DNA of 64,000 nucleotides from Cacajao melanocephalus (GCA_963573385.1 CAUYLG010065606.1:1-64000); one strand, 5' to 3'. Shown: positions 20,106-33,474, counted from the stretch's first letter. Numbers and translations: made by a program. The notes: generated by a model from the sequence alone, not told the origin.

Positions 20106-20760
20106 AATAGTTAAGAGTCAAAACACTGATCACCATACAAACTCAAATTTGATGACTGTACAAGTGCCACTTTAACCTACAAAATGAGCAAGGCACTTTT
20201 TAAAAAGTATTATGAGGAAGTTCCACTGCAGAGGAGGCACTGGGAAAGGTGCACTCCCATAGCTGGTGCCATGAACGATGCTTTCATATACATGGCTCAG
20301 AAGGAGCTAGGAGAGGCTTCCTCCAGAGGATCGGGGTGAGGGTGGGGTACCGCATCCATCAGCTGCCTGGGTTTATCACAGACAGGATACAGTTCTACTA
20401 AAGACTTGGGATTGTGTGGCTCAGGGTCTAGAGCCCAGACGGAGAGCACTGCTACATTCAGACTGCTTCCATTCCCAGAAGGCTCGCTGCATCTGCTCCC
20501 AAGCCAGGCTGTCACTGACCTGGCCATGGCTGCTCCCAGAAGTGGCAGACATTGAGTAGGTGGAGTGAGGTGGCAGGGGTGGCGGAACCACCTTGAGAGC
20601 ATAACACCTCACCATAGGCTGGAGAAGCGCATGCTGTCCCCTGCCAGGAACAGCAGGCACCGCATGAGGCCTCTAACCTCCTGGATCTGGACTTCTGGAA
20701 GCAACACAGGGGCTGAGTATATTCGTTCCCTCTCTGTCATCTCTCTGCTTAAAGCTGCGT
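20106..20760. other. Unique sequence
   Basis: No gene or repeat recognised. Confidence 0.4.
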
Positions 20761-21064
20761 CTTTTTTCTTTTCTTTTTTTTTGAGACAGAGTCTGGCTCT
20801 GTCACCTAGGCTGGAGTGCAGTGGTGTGATCTCAGTTCACTGCAACCTCTGCCTCCCAGATTCAAGCAATTCTTTTGCCTCAGCTTCCTGAGTAGCTGAG
20901 ACCACAGGCATGCACCATCATGCCCAGCTAATTTTGGTATTTTTTAGTAGAGATGGGATTTCACCATGTTGGCCAGGGTGGTGTCGAACTCCTGACCTCA
21001 AGTGATCCGCCCGCCCTGGCTTCCCAAAGTGCTGGGATGACAGGCCTGAGCCACTGTGCCAGCC
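20761..21064 (-). repeat. Alu
   Basis: Starts with a T run broken by C, then TTGAGACAGAGTCTGGCTC. Ends at CTGTGCCAGCC. Confidence 0.95.
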
Positions 21065-21106
21065 TATGTCACCTCTTTACTCAGCAGGCTACAGTCCTGT
21101 GTGTGA

Positions 21107-21506
<400 letters not shown>

Positions 21507-23104
21507 CTGCCTCATAGTTCTACCATGAAATAATATACATGAAGTGTTTAGCAAGGGTCTAACACATTATGGGGGCCTCATAAGTACCAGCTTCCTCTCC
21601 TACCCCGTCCTTATTTTTGTCCTGTCAACAAATTAGGGCGAGAGCGCCTCTGTAGGTCTTCATTTTCTATGATGAGGCCCACCTTTTGGGGGCTTTAGCC
21701 TCTCTTACATTTTTCTGATGGGGCCCAGTGGCTGTTGCTGGCAGCTGCTTCCAGCTCATCAAGTCAACGAAGGGCCAGGCAGGGCAGTACGGCAGGGCTC
21801 CACCAGAGGGGAGCAGAGAGCCAGGGCTGGGGCCAGGGTCGGGGTGGGGCCGCACAGGTGAGCCGCCGCAGCAGAAAGAAGGCGGACGTGGTACACGGCT
21901 CGGGGAGACCCCTCTGGGCTCTGTCATTAGAGGCTGAAGGTTTGGGGGTTTAGACCGGTGTCACTCAGCTGAGGACCCCAGAGGCAAAGACTTACATGAG
22001 GGTGAGTCTTGAGTTAAAGAGGAAGTATTTCAGAGAGTCTAGAAGCAACCCTCTTCAGACCGGGGAATAACAGTCGCTGCTATTGATTAAACATGTTGCT
22101 TTAGTAAGGCTGTGACCTTGGGGATCTTAGCGTGTTTTTATCCAGGGTAATGGCTAGTGCCAAGCCCAGTAGACCCCAGTCCCAGAGTTCTCCTAGAATG
22201 TAGAGAAGATACCCCTAGCAGTCAAGGGGATTGCAGCCTAGAGAAGGGAAGGGCATTGAGTCAGAGGAGATTCTTCCAGACAGGAAGGGGGAGTAGAAAT
22301 CTGCCGTTTCCTCTTGAAAGACCATGGAAAGGAGAGGGACAGAGGAGGAGAGACAATGGCTCAGACACAGGCATCCAGCCAAAGTCCCAGGATGTGGTGG
22401 GGTGGGGTGGGGTGAGGATGTCTTGAGGTGATACCACCCATGGAGGGGCTTGTGCACGTCGTCTGGGCTGGGGCTCTGGGTAGAGACCCCCTTGTGTGGT
22501 GCTGCCATGTTTACATGGAGCAGCCAGAATCTAATGGAGACCTGACTGGGCGGGGTGGAGAGGTCTGGGTTAGCACTCCACAGCTTTCCCGTGGCATGGA
22601 AGGGCCAGAAGAGTCAGTGCAAGGGGCCTGCCATGCTAAGGGGCGAAGTGACCCCACGATGAAGGCCACAGAGTGTTTAACTTGGTAGGATTCAGGTGGA
22701 GGGTGCATCTGAGACTCAGAAGGCCCAGCAGAGCAGTGAAGAGCTGGGGAGGGGCAAGTCGGCCAGGGAAGAAGACAAAGTTCAGGTTCATCTCTGTACT
22801 CCGGGAGAGAAAAGCGGGAAATAGCCCCTCGACCAGGGATCCCCGTCTCTACCTCCGCCTCCTTCTCCAGCTCCAGCTCCTCCCATTCCCCCTTCACTGC
22901 AGCCACACCAGACTCCAGCTCCCAGTGCTGCCTTGCTGCTTGCAGCCGCAGGGCTCTGCACCTCCCTGCTCCTGTCCTGTCGCACTCAGCTTCCTAGACC
23001 TTCTTGGCTTGGTCATTTTCCTCGCTCTCTCATACCCTCTTTTATAATGCTAGTCATTTTATTTGCTTGTAATTTCTGCATTTATCTTTGTGGTTCTTTA
23101 ACAC
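21507..23104. other. Unique, relatively GC-rich sequence
   Basis: 21700-22920 is the most GC-rich unique stretch by eye, with a G-rich run at about 22396-22414 (GGTGGGGTGGGGTGGGGTG). CpG is not dense enough, by reading, to call an island. No coding gene is supported. Confidence 0.4.
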
Positions 23105-23245
23105 CTGCTTCCTCCACCAGATTTTAAGCTCCACAGGGGCAGGGGCTATGCCTGTTTTATCATTGTGTGCCCAGCACCCAACACAGACACTGGCAAATTA
23201 TAGATGCTCAGTCAGTATTTGTTGAATGACTGGATAAACAAGTAG
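23105..23245 (+). repeat. L2 3'-end fragment
   Basis: Holds the L2 end pattern: 'ttttaagctccacagggg', then 'tgtgtgcccagcaccc' and 'tatttgttgaatgactgg'. Confidence 0.85.
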
Positions 23246-23510
23246 TGGAATAAATGGATGGATGATCTGTGCCAGTGTCTCTGCAGGGCAACGAATTCTC
23301 CATTCATTTTTAGAGATGTGTCCAGAACCAAAGCTTGGGGAGGCCAGGCCAGTAACGGTGCAGGTTTCAGCCCTAATGGAAGGGAGCCTGTCTTCCTCCT
23401 GTCACACTCGCTCTGCCTTTACCTCAAAGTCAGGACAGCATCTACTTTTTCAGATAAAGAAACTGAGGAGTTCCAGGGTCTTTGGGTTTTGTTTTTACTT
23501 TTCATTATGA

Positions 23511-24276
<766 letters not shown>

Positions 24277-24345
24277 CTAAAAAATAAGTATACTTCCCTA
24301 CTTCACTAAAATACTATTATCACTCCTAACAAAAATCAACCTCAA

Positions 24346-24648
24346 TTTTTTTTTTTTTTTTTTTTAGATGGAGTCTCACTCTGTCACCCAGGCTGGAGTG
24401 CAGTGTTGCGATGTCGGCTTACTGCAATCTCCGCCTCCTGGGTTTAAGCAATTCTCCTGTCTCAGCCCACTGAGAAGCCAGGGTTACAGGTGCGTGCCAC
24501 CATGCCTGGCTTATTTTTTGTATTTTTAGTAGAGCCAGGGTTTCACCATGTTGGCCAGGCTGGTCTAAACCTTCTGACTTCAGGTGACTCGACTGCCTCG
24601 GCCTCCCAAAGTTCTGGGATTACAGGCGTAAGCCACCGTGGCTGGCCA
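24346..24648 (-). repeat. Alu
   Basis: T run, then AGATGGAGTCTCACTCTGTC. Ends GTGGCTGGCC. The last full Alu before a 9.5-kb Alu-poor stretch. Confidence 0.95.
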
Positions 24649-24669
24649 ATTTTCTTAATATCATCTATC

Positions 24670-25058
24670 TTGGTTCATTTGTGCTGCTGTAACAAAATAC
24701 CCCAGAATGGGTAATTTATAAAGAAGAAAGATTTATTTCCTCATAGCTCTGGAGGCTGGGAAGTCCAAGATCAAAGTGCCAGCAGGTTTGTGTCTGGTGT
24801 CTGGTGAGGGCTGCTGTCTGCTTCCAAGATGGTGCCTTCAACCATGAGATCTCCGGAGGGGAGGAACGCTGCGTCCTCACATGGCAGAAGGCTGAAGGAC
24901 AAAAGGGATAAACTCTCTCCATCAGGCCCTTTTACAGGGGCACCTACTCCCATTCACGACTCAACCACTGCCTAAAGGCCACATCTCTTACTACCGTTGC
25001 ATTGGGGATTATGTTTCCACATGAGCTTCGGGGGAACACAAACATTTAAACCACGGCA
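24670..25058 (-). mobile_element. MaLR solo LTR (MST/MLT1-like)
   Basis: Reads as the reverse complement of the group: 'gctgctgtaacaaaatacc', 'gagctctggaggctgg'-like and 'ctcacatggcagaaggctg'. Ends near 'acatttaaaccacggca'. More complete than the copy at 5039. Confidence 0.8.
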
Positions 25059-26277
25059 TCATCTGATACTCAGGCCCTATTCACATTTCGGCAGTGGTGT
25101 CTACAATGTCCTCTCCACTTGGTTTCCTGGATGCAGGATCCAATCAACATTCTCACCCAGAGCAGTGCATTTTACAAACCATCTCAAATGTCTTAATTCA
25201 GACCATATGTTTCCCAACGTGAAACACAGAGAGAACCAGACGTCTGCCATTTACATTTCAGCAACCTCAGTCCTTTTTCAGAACTGTCTTGTGTGGTGTG
25301 GCGAGCAGGTCCAGGAGTGAATGGCCACAAAGCCTAGATGTGCAGTGACGCAGACACTCCAGGCGCCCAAGGCAGCCACACGGAGCAGGCGACACGCAAG
25401 CCGCACCACAGAGGAGCAGAGAGATGAGCCACAAATGAAGTATTTTCTCTTTCCACGTTTCCGTCCTGGAGACCTCGCACGGCTCCAGATGGTGCTGCCC
25501 CAAGCAGGGCCCAAGAGGCAACGGTGCGAGTCCAACCCTCGGAAAGCCATCGACTTGAGGGACAAAGGCCCTTCTCATCCAGCTTTTAGCCCTCACGCCG
25601 CTCTGCAGGCTCAGCACCGCCCGGCCTTCTTGCTAGAGTTGGAGGTCAGGCAGAGAGAGCTGCAGACACAGGCAGGTGCCACCAAAATGTTCTGGTGTGG
25701 GGGTGCAGCTGTTCACATGACTAGCTGTGCCGGGAAAGGTTTTTGTTTTTTAACTTGATGGAAATGTGGTTTTCACATTGTCTTGGGACAAACAGGAGCT
25801 TGGTTTACAGTCCCTAAGTATGTATCTGCTGAACTGTCCCTTTGCTGGTTCTCTTGGGTTTCCAAGTTATGCCTTTTCCCCTTGGGCAGCTGTAGGAGCA
25901 CAGCTTCTCCACTCAGCCCCTTTGGTTCCCTTGCCTCCTCTGCTAGGAACTTCCACTGTAAGTACCCTAACCTTCTCCCTGTGATGATGGGGTTTGCACA
26001 GACTGATGAGCCTAGGACTCTTCCCAGTTGCTCTCTGTGCTCTAGAAAAGCTGGAGGCAGACTGGAAACATATTAAATACCTGCAGGAGCCCCGCTCACC
26101 AGGTGAGGACAGAGGTGGCCATTCACAAGCCTGCAATTCCACGTCTGCCCTGGGCCGCGGTTACCATTCGGCATAGCCCCTCAACACCTCCATGCCCACA
26201 TAAGAGCACCAGGAAGCCTGTGGGAACCAAACAGGATGGGAAAGCCTCCCTGCCCCCTCCTCCCATTTAGATTCAGA
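25059..26277. other. Unique sequence
   Basis: Holds the longest repeat-free ORF outside EFL1 (25321-25758, plus strand, 145 codons). Its composition is unremarkable, there is no domain I recognise, and overlapping ORFs run on the other strand. Not called as a gene. Confidence 0.4.
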
Positions 26278-26279
26278 TA

Positions 26280-26405
26280 CTTCCTGGTCGCAGGAGCCTG
26301 TCCTGTGCATTGCAGGATGCTTAGCAGCACCCCAGACACTACCACGGGATGCCATGTATTTCCAGACATTGCCAAATGTCCCCCGGGGGACAAAATCATC
26401 AGGAG
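26280..26405 (-). mobile_element. hAT-type MITE fragment, same family as 17407-17602
   Basis: 'gtcctgtgcattgcaggatg' and 'attgccaaatgtcccccggg' are antisense to the family core. It is the 5' half of the element only. Confidence 0.65.
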
Positions 26406-26904
26406 TTGACAAAGGACCCATCTGTAAAGCCAGGAAAGTTCCAGGAGCACTCACCCCAGCTGAGTGGAGCAGTGTTGGGAGCGTCCTGTTCTGTGGAAGG
26501 GAAGCGCAGAGCAGTAGCAGGCCAGGTCTGTTCACATCAGGGAAGCAGGGGCCAGAGGGGAAGCTGTGCCAGAGCCCGGCTTATGATCTGGAGGAAACAA
26601 TACTGTCCCCGAGATAGGATTGATGGGGCATTTCCTCCTAGAAGTGCTGATCCATGAATCATCTGCAAGCAAACCACCCACGGCATCCCCCCTCCCACCT
26701 CTCTCCTCCTCCCTTTTCTCTTATATCCCACTTCCCCCAGCCGACGTCTAGCCTAGCCCTTTAACTCTGTCCACCCCTGGGCTTGTCCCATGCTGGACAG
26801 CTTCTCTGGACACAGCTAGAATAGCCATGAATGGCACCCGTCGGCCCCCCGCCACACTTACTGCTCTGTCACCTCCTTCTCATTTCCCCAGAGGGGCTGC
26901 AGTG
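26406..26904. other. Unique sequence
   Basis: No gene or repeat recognised. Confidence 0.4.
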
Positions 26905-27040
26905 GGGTGAGAGCCCTGCATTAGAAAGCCAAAGAGCCTGGGTCTGAATCTGAGCTTTACCAATCACCAGGCAGAAAAATCAAGTCATCCATGTAAACCC
27001 CTTAGCGCAGTGCCCAGCACACGGAGCAGTTCTTACACGT
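26905..27040 (+). repeat. MIR fragment
   Basis: 'gaaagccaaagagcctgggt' followed by 'cccagcacacggagcag'. Shortened in the middle. Confidence 0.65.
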
Positions 27041-27974
27041 CAGTATGAATTTTCTCCCTCCTCCTTCCCTCTTCATCTATCTGGGACACTGAGGCAGCCC
27101 CTTCCTGAAGAGGCACAGGAAATATCCACAGGATTGTGAACCTTGTTATGTCTGCAAATGCCACCCCAAGGCCACGCTCTGCCTCTCCCCAACCACAGCG
27201 GGCAGCATTCAAGGTTTCAGATGCAGCCAAGGATGGAAAGCCTGACTAGTCAGGAGGAAGGAGTGGGAATGAAAGGAGGCGGGTCCGAGGGGACCAGGAA
27301 AAAGACACAGGGAGTCAAGAGAAGTGGTTCCTCTGATAAACCCTACTAGAGGGAATAAAAGATGGTGCTGGTGGCCTTGAGCATCAAGGGCTAAGAACCC
27401 AGGCTTAGCAAGTGTGAGCACCTGGGGAGGAGAAGCCCCTGGAATAGGAGGAGGGTCCACGCACACTCCAAGCCTCCCCCGTGGACTCCACATCAGGGGT
27501 TAGACTCAAATGGACCATTCTATACACGCTTCCCATCTTCTGCGGGTGCTTGAACGGCCCCGGAGGAAGCACTGCTGGGGCTTGGACCACACCCCCCACC
27601 CCTTCCATCCTGGTGTTCATGGGGAACACCCTGGGTACCATAAACGGGAAGTGATCGATTGTTGCTTCCACTGAGGAGAAAGTGCAGGAACTCCCAGAGG
27701 TCAACATTCTCCAACACTCTCCAACGTTTAGCCCTCCTTCTCTGCCTTCTTCCTGCCTCTCCCAGTCCCTGCTGCCGCCAAACCTGCTTTCCACCTCACT
27801 GAGAACATCCCCCCTTCTCGTTCGCGGGCTTCTCAGGCCCCTCCTGGCTTCATTCCTTCCTCCGCTACCAGGGCCTCACCAAGCAGCCTAGACTCACCTG
27901 CCACCTCCTGCCCCACACCCTGGCCTCCATGACCACCCTGTCATCATCTGCGGCCTCACCCTCTGTTCCACCTG
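27041..27974. other. Unique sequence
   Basis: No gene or repeat recognised. Pyrimidine-rich at 27720-27900. Confidence 0.4.
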
Positions 27975-28150
27975 CCAAGTGCAGGGACCTTGGGCAACTT
28001 ATTCAACCTCTCTGTATCTAGTTTCCTCAGCTGTAAGGTGAGCACCCACTTCAGACAATTGTCATGAGGAACTAAAATGACTGGCGTAAATTATTAATTA
28101 TTTTGAAGTATTGTTAAATACTTGGTTCAGAGCCTCAGGGCTCAGTGCAG
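27975..28150 (+). repeat. MIR fragment
   Basis: 'gaccttgggcaacttattc', 'tttcctcagctgtaaggtg' and 'tgtcatgaggaactaaaatg' in MIR order. Confidence 0.85.
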
Positions 28151-28799
28151 GGCAGCTGCCATTATTGTGCGAGTTCTCTGCCCTATGGCAGTCAGGGCTT
28201 GTGGGGCCAGCCTGTTTTGCGGACACACCAAAAAGATGACCACAGGGAAGATGCTCCTAAGATGAGCTGAGAGAGAATTACAGACTTTTTGTGTTACGGC
28301 AAGTAATGTGTTTTGTGGTGCCTTCAACCCCTTGGCCCAGCTGTCTCAACCACGGGTGCAGCCAACATCTGAGAAACCAAATTAAAAACAGAGTGAATTA
28401 AAGGAGGAATAGTTACTTTCTACCCCAATTTTAAAAGTTCAACTTTATAAAGGAGAGAAAAACCAATAGTCAAATAATCAATAATGCTTGCCCCTCTGTG
28501 TCTGTGTGTTTTCCAGATAAAAACAAGAATTTGTAATTACAGGAAGATTTGATCAAACATTTTCCTCTTTGGTGAAAGATGGCAGCCCCACCCATCATAA
28601 CCCATGGCTAGGCAAACGAGGCCAGGCTGTGTATGGCTGGGGCCTCACCTGGACCACTCTGGATCCCAGCATGCATGCCACGTGCCATGGTTCCTGACAT
28701 CCATTTCCTGGAACATTGGGGAGTAGATTCCAATTGATCAGTGTTAGGATCGGGCAACTGAGAGGCTCAGAAAGGCCCTCTTTGACACAAGAACATAAA
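28151..28799. other. Unique sequence
   Basis: No gene or repeat recognised. Confidence 0.4.
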
Positions 28800-28995
28800 T
28801 GATGAGACATCCCAGGTCTCTCTGATGCTACCTGTGTGAACAAGCTTATTAACCAATCTGTGCTTTGGTTTTCCCATCTATCAGAAGGGGTTATCTGGGA
28901 GTTACGGTGACATTTAACAGAGGCAATCCATGTACAAAATAAGTGCTTACAACAGTATGGGGTATAGGGTAGGAGCTCAAAAAATAATATTTATT
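28800..28995 (+). repeat. MIR fragment
   Basis: 'tggttttcccatctatcag' and 'ataagtgcttacaacagtat', with the 3' part retained. Confidence 0.75.
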
Positions 28996-29314
28996 ATCAA
29001 TATTCCTAGTCTTATCATAAAAGAGTGGATCACAATGTGGCAGAGCAAATACACTGTGTGTGAGACAGGCGCCTATCTCACAGACATTCTCTGCCTGAAG
29101 GCCTGTCTGGCACTGTGCTGGCCTACCTAGGACATTCAACTGTTTGCTTGCCAGGCTCTCAAGGCCTTCTTCCTCTTGATGCAGTTCCAGCAATGTCCCT
29201 ACCTACCACGGCCTATCTCACACGCAGAAGGCAGTGCACAGCCGCCCCCTCCAGCGGCTGGATGGCAGTATCCATAGGTGATGGCGCAGAACCACGTTAT
29301 TATTTTATCTTACA

Positions 29315-29700
29315 CAGTCATGCACTGCGTAACGACGTTTTGGTCCACAATGAAGAGCACATACAATGACAGTCCCATGAGATCATAATGGAGGTAAAAA
29401 ATTCCTGTCACCTAGTGATGCCATAGCCATTATAACATTGCAGTGCAACGCATTACCTTGTCTATGTTTAGATTCACAAATACTTACCTTTGTGTTATAA
29501 TTCCCCACAGCATTCAGTACAGTGACATGCTGTACAGGTTTGTAGCCTAGGAGCAATGGGTCACACCATATGGCCTAGGTGTGTAGCAGGCTACGCCATC
29601 AAGGTTTGTGTAAGTACATGTTATGATGTTTGTACAATGACGAAATTGCCTAAGGATCCATTTCTCAGAATGCATTCCCATTGTTAAGCGATGTATGACT
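29315..29700 (+). mobile_element. Tigger-type MITE (Tigger2/MER28-like)
   Basis: The left end CAGTCATGCACTGCGTAACG pairs imperfectly with the right end AAGCGATGTATGACT. The middle has 'gtttgtagcctaggagcaat'. It keeps both ends and lost any transposase. The family name is from memory of the consensus and is tentative. Confidence 0.75.
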
Positions 29701-29701
29701 A

Positions 29702-30360
29702 CATGATTTTTTCTGATTACCAAAGTAATACATGTTGGATGTGCAAAAGTAAAGCTGTATAGAGAAAAATAATGTAGGGAGAAAATACGCTCCCTAATTA
29801 AACCCCCAGTTGATAAACTCAACACGTTTGTGAATACAGCTTCAGAGTTTTTCTAAGTATTTACTTACTTATTATTTTATAGAGATGGGGTCTCACTATG
29901 TTGCCCAGGCTAGAGTGCTGTGGCTATTCACAGGCGTGATCATGACACACAACGGCCTTGAACTCCAGGCCTCAGGTTATCCTCCTACCGCAGTCTCATG
30001 AGTAGCTGGGACTGCAGGCATGTACCACTGCACCCAGCTTCTAAGCATTTAACAACGTGTGCATAAATACACGACAAAAATCAATACAAACAAAATACGG
30101 TTTGTAGCTTAGCTTTTTACATTTCAACATATCTTTAAGTTCTATATCAATAAATTAGAGATTTTCCATCTTTCTAAAGGCTGTTAGTAATCTACTGTTC
30201 ATATGTATCATAGTTTAAGCAATTCTCCACCGAGAGACATTGGAATTTTTCTATTTGTAGAAGACATTCCTAAGAAGATGGCTGGGTTAAAGCGGATGAC
30301 CATCTTACATTTTAACACGTATTAGCAAACTGGGCAGGGTGTCTTCTGTCAGTCAGAGCC
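29702..30360 (-). repeat. Old L1-type fragment split by an Alu monomer
   Basis: The plus strand carries 'accaaagtaatacatgttgg' and, after the monomer, 'ttgtagcttagctttttac' and 'gagagacattggaatttttc', like antisense old L1 3' sequence. Diverged. Confidence 0.5.
29881..30038 (-). repeat. Fossil Alu monomer (FLAM/FAM-like, 7SL-derived)
   Basis: A single arm only. The plus strand reads AGAGATGGGGTCTCACTATG and then 'tggctattcacaggcgtgat', the reverse of the 7SL RNA end (GTGAATAGCCACTGCACTCC). Modern dimeric Alus have lost this GAATAGCC word. Flanked by TTCTAAGTATTTA (29851) and TTCTAAGCATTTA (30039). Confidence 0.8.
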
Positions 30361-30849
30361 CACAGTCGCTAGACAATGTCCAGCTCCTGTCTAGCTCCCT
30401 TGATATCATATCCAGTTGTTAATCCTCATCCTGCTGCTACCTAGGGATGGACTCAATGGACATTTAGCCAATGCTACCGCCATATTGTTATAAAAAATGA
30501 CAGTGGGAGGGTCTCCTTAGAAGGAGCTACAGATACAGCAAGGAGCCAGACTAAGCTGTTCGGAACTGATGCCAAAACTCCTATCTTATATTTGCTTTGG
30601 AAATTGAGACTCCTTTTTATAGTTAAAGTTGCAGGTCTGAAAATATTTTGATCATTAAAAGTGAACCAGACTAAACTTTTTGTTTAGTCTGGTACTGCAC
30701 AGAGCAAATATGAAACCAAGAGCATGACCCCCAAATACACTTTCTACAAACTGCTGTTTTAAAATGTTAATTTGTCTCACTAAATCCTAGTAACTGATTT
30801 TGAAGAGCCTGGACAGGGTCAGATCTGAGCTGGCAACTGTGCTCAATGA
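30361..30849. other. Unique sequence with a perfect hairpin
   Basis: No gene recognised. Contains the 12-bp stem-loop at 30665-30693, listed separately. Confidence 0.4.
30665..30693. other. Perfect 12-bp inverted repeat with 5-nt loop
   Basis: ACCAGACTAAAC at 30665-30676, TTTTT loop, GTTTAGTCTGGT at 30682-30693. A related word GCCAGACTAAGC occurs upstream at 30545-30556. Confidence 0.9.
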
Positions 30850-31290
30850 AGCAGAGACGGCTGGTCAGCTAATAACCACGCTGCCCTTCTCCCCTCCGAT
30901 GAACTCGAAAATGGACGTGTCTCCCAACCTACCTTGCCCACCCTAACCTGGGCAGCTAATGGAATGTCCATTAAAGTTGTTGCTGGGGCTTCTGGAAACT
31001 TTGCAGAGGGCTGTCTCAGCGGAAGACAACTGTTTTGCCCTTCCTCCCGAAAATATGGAAGTAAAGTCGAGGGCTCCAGTGGCCACCACAAATCACAAGC
31101 ACACTTGAGAACGGAAGTCTCTGTAGAGCAGTGTATCAGAAAGACAGACATAACCTGGGTCCCTGATGACTGTGTAGTCACTCTAACGGTTTTGAACATC
31201 TTCCTCCAGATTCCTCTTATGTGAGAGGAACAAACATCTTGCTGAAGACTGTTACTTGCGTTGTTTTTTCCATGCAGTTAAGCAGAATTC
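30850..31290 (+). mobile_element. MLT1-type MaLR solo LTR
   Basis: 'aacctgggtccctgatgac' and 'cttatgtgagaggaacaaa' near the 3' end are MLT1 hallmarks. The 5' part is diverged. Confidence 0.75.
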
Positions 31291-31405
31291 TAATTGATAT
31301 ATTCCTCTAATTACTAGGTTGTGTGACCCTAGGAAAGGTAACTCCGTCTCTTTGAGCTTCAATTTCTGGAGATTGGGTAATAAACAGTGGCCACCGAATG
31401 GGGTG
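31291..31405 (+). repeat. MIR fragment
   Basis: 'tgtgtgaccctaggaaagg' followed by 'ctttgagcttcaatttctgg'. Confidence 0.7.
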
Positions 31406-31436
31406 GCTGTGATATATGAGGGGACATGTACTTAGG

Positions 31437-31601
31437 GCGGTGGTTCTCCAAGTTGGTCCCACATTAGAGTCACCCACGGAGTTCCCAATCTCTTGATGCC
31501 CAGGCTGTACCCAAAAACTCATTAAATCAGAACTCTGGCAGTAAAATCCAGGCATCAGTGATTTTTAAAGCTCCACAGGTCATTCAAATCTACAGCTGAA
31601 T
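31437..31601 (+). mobile_element. hAT-Charlie MITE (MER5A-like)
   Basis: GCGGTGGTTCTCCAAGTTGG at the start, 'acattagagtcacccacgg', then 'tttttaaagctccacaggtc'. The 3' terminal repeat is degraded. Confidence 0.75.
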
Positions 31602-33241
31602 TTGAGCCGCCCGGGCTTAGGAGACCTTGGGTTGTTTATTGCTGAGGTGCAGGCTGGCTTGCACTTGCCTGATGGGTTGGTGGGACAGGACCTACAAAAA
31701 TCTATTTGTCGGGGTTCTGAGGAACCTTCTGGAAGAAACAGATACAATGAGGAGGTGGCAAACAACTGGCTGAGTAACAGAAGGGAGCAATCATTTGGAG
31801 TACAACTGATGATGCTATTTGAATCTGTCCCAAATTGGGCTGTAGGGACACCTCTCTGGATTCTATAGAGAGCAGGGGCCATGGAGCCAATTCACTCAAA
31901 AGTCCATAAATCCTTGCAACACAGGGCCCACTGCTTTAAGACTTCACCAATATAATGCAAATGGGAAACAACCACAAGAAGAAAAGATCCATTTCCACAG
32001 CTCTGGCAGCAGCATGGGATAGCAGAAGCTGGCAGGGGACAGGCGTGCAGGTGAGAAACAGTGAAGAAGACACAGGCTGGGAGGGGTAGGAGCTGTGCCC
32101 CCTTAGAACAGTGCCCAGAGAAAGCAGATTTGATCATGAGCCTATGTGAGACACCTTCGGGGGCCCCCTGAAGTATTTGGGAGTGGGAGGAAGGGGCTGG
32201 AGCCCAGTTACCTTGTCAGACTGGTACATTCAGGTTACATATGAGTAGGGTTCCTTGGACATTACTTAGGAAATCTTAACCTTTGCAGGGGAGGAAATTG
32301 GCTCTCGAAGAGAGAAGCCCAGAGACCAGGAGGTCTCAGACTTGACAGTACTTCTGCCTTTTTCAGAGAAATAGTTGGCCAGTGATCACCACTTTTTCTG
32401 CATCAGACTCCATTCCAAATGCTAAATCCTATTAATTTGGAAGAACTGGGAGTGAGCTTGGCAATTAAAAAAACAAAACAAAACAAAACAAAACACTTCA
32501 AAGCCTCTGAAAATGGCCAAATGAATTCACCTCTAACTGACATTCTCAAAAGTGAAGCTGTTTGAATAAAAGAAAATGCTTTTGAATAAAACAGTATATG
32601 AAATGAAAAGTATTTTCGATGATCTCACATGACACATAGGACAGAAAAATTCTCCCAGCACTGATTTTTCTAGATATTTTCTTAAAAAAAAAAAAGATAA
32701 AAGAAGGGAGGGGGGCATAAAACTCACAACTAGACATCTCATAAGGTCACTTTTTTTTTTGAATTAGGGCAAATAAAAAAGGAAACATCTAAATCTGATG
32801 TTCAAACAACCTTTTCTGTTTGATCCAATCCTTCCTCCTTTATAAGTGCCCCAGATCTCTGAGCTGGTGAAGACACTCCGTTCTTCCCTTTCTTAGCCCC
32901 TCCTGGATTTGAAAGGCAAACAGCTCCTTCCTCTGTCCATCAACATTCTGCCCAGAATGAACACTAGATGGATGCTCTTTAAAAAACTAAATAGATTTGT
33001 CAGTTCTCTCACCTTTAGTTTGAGAATCTCAATCCTGAAATAACCATGTGTGTATTTTCAGAAAGACTTAAGAATTTCTGTATCTACTGTGAAGTGGAAG
33101 AAAATTAATTGCCCAAATGATGTCTTGCAAATTTTACTTAATGTGAGACTCAAGATGAATAGTGTGCATTTTAATCTGTAAATCACGAAGTAGTTAAACA
33201 TTCCAAAAAGTGAAATGTATTATTTTAGATGTCAACTGGAA
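31602..33241. other. Unique sequence
   Basis: Repeat-poor. A (CAAAA)n run lies at about 32469-32493 and an A run at 32682. No gene recognised. Confidence 0.4.
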
Positions 33242-33434
33242 TCTCAGCCGTGGTTCTCAGGCTGGAGCATGTTATCAGGGTTACTTGGAGGACTTGTTAA
33301 AACACAGCTTGCTGGGCCCACACCCAGAATTTCATTTGGGAGGTCTGAGGTGAAGGCTGAGAATCTACATGACTCACAAGCTCCCAGGTGATGCTGATGT
33401 TGCTGGCTAGGGATCACACTTTGAGAACCCTGCT
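33242..33434 (-). mobile_element. hAT-Charlie MITE (MER20-like)
   Basis: 'tgttaaaacacagcttgctg', 'ccacacccagaatttc' and 'caggtgatgctgatgttgct', with terminal GGTTCTCAGG and TTTGAGAACC. Confidence 0.8.
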
Positions 33435-33474
33435 TTATATCTTGTCCACACTACTAAGATTCCCTCAGTAAGTG

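Noticed and set aside
21700..21950. Possible CpG island
   Set aside because: GC-rich, but CpG is not dense over 200+ bp when read by eye. No promoter motif was identified.
25321..25758. 145-codon ORF in unique sequence
   Set aside because: Overlapped by ORFs on the other strand. No domain, no initiation context considered strong, and composition typical of chance in GC-rich DNA.
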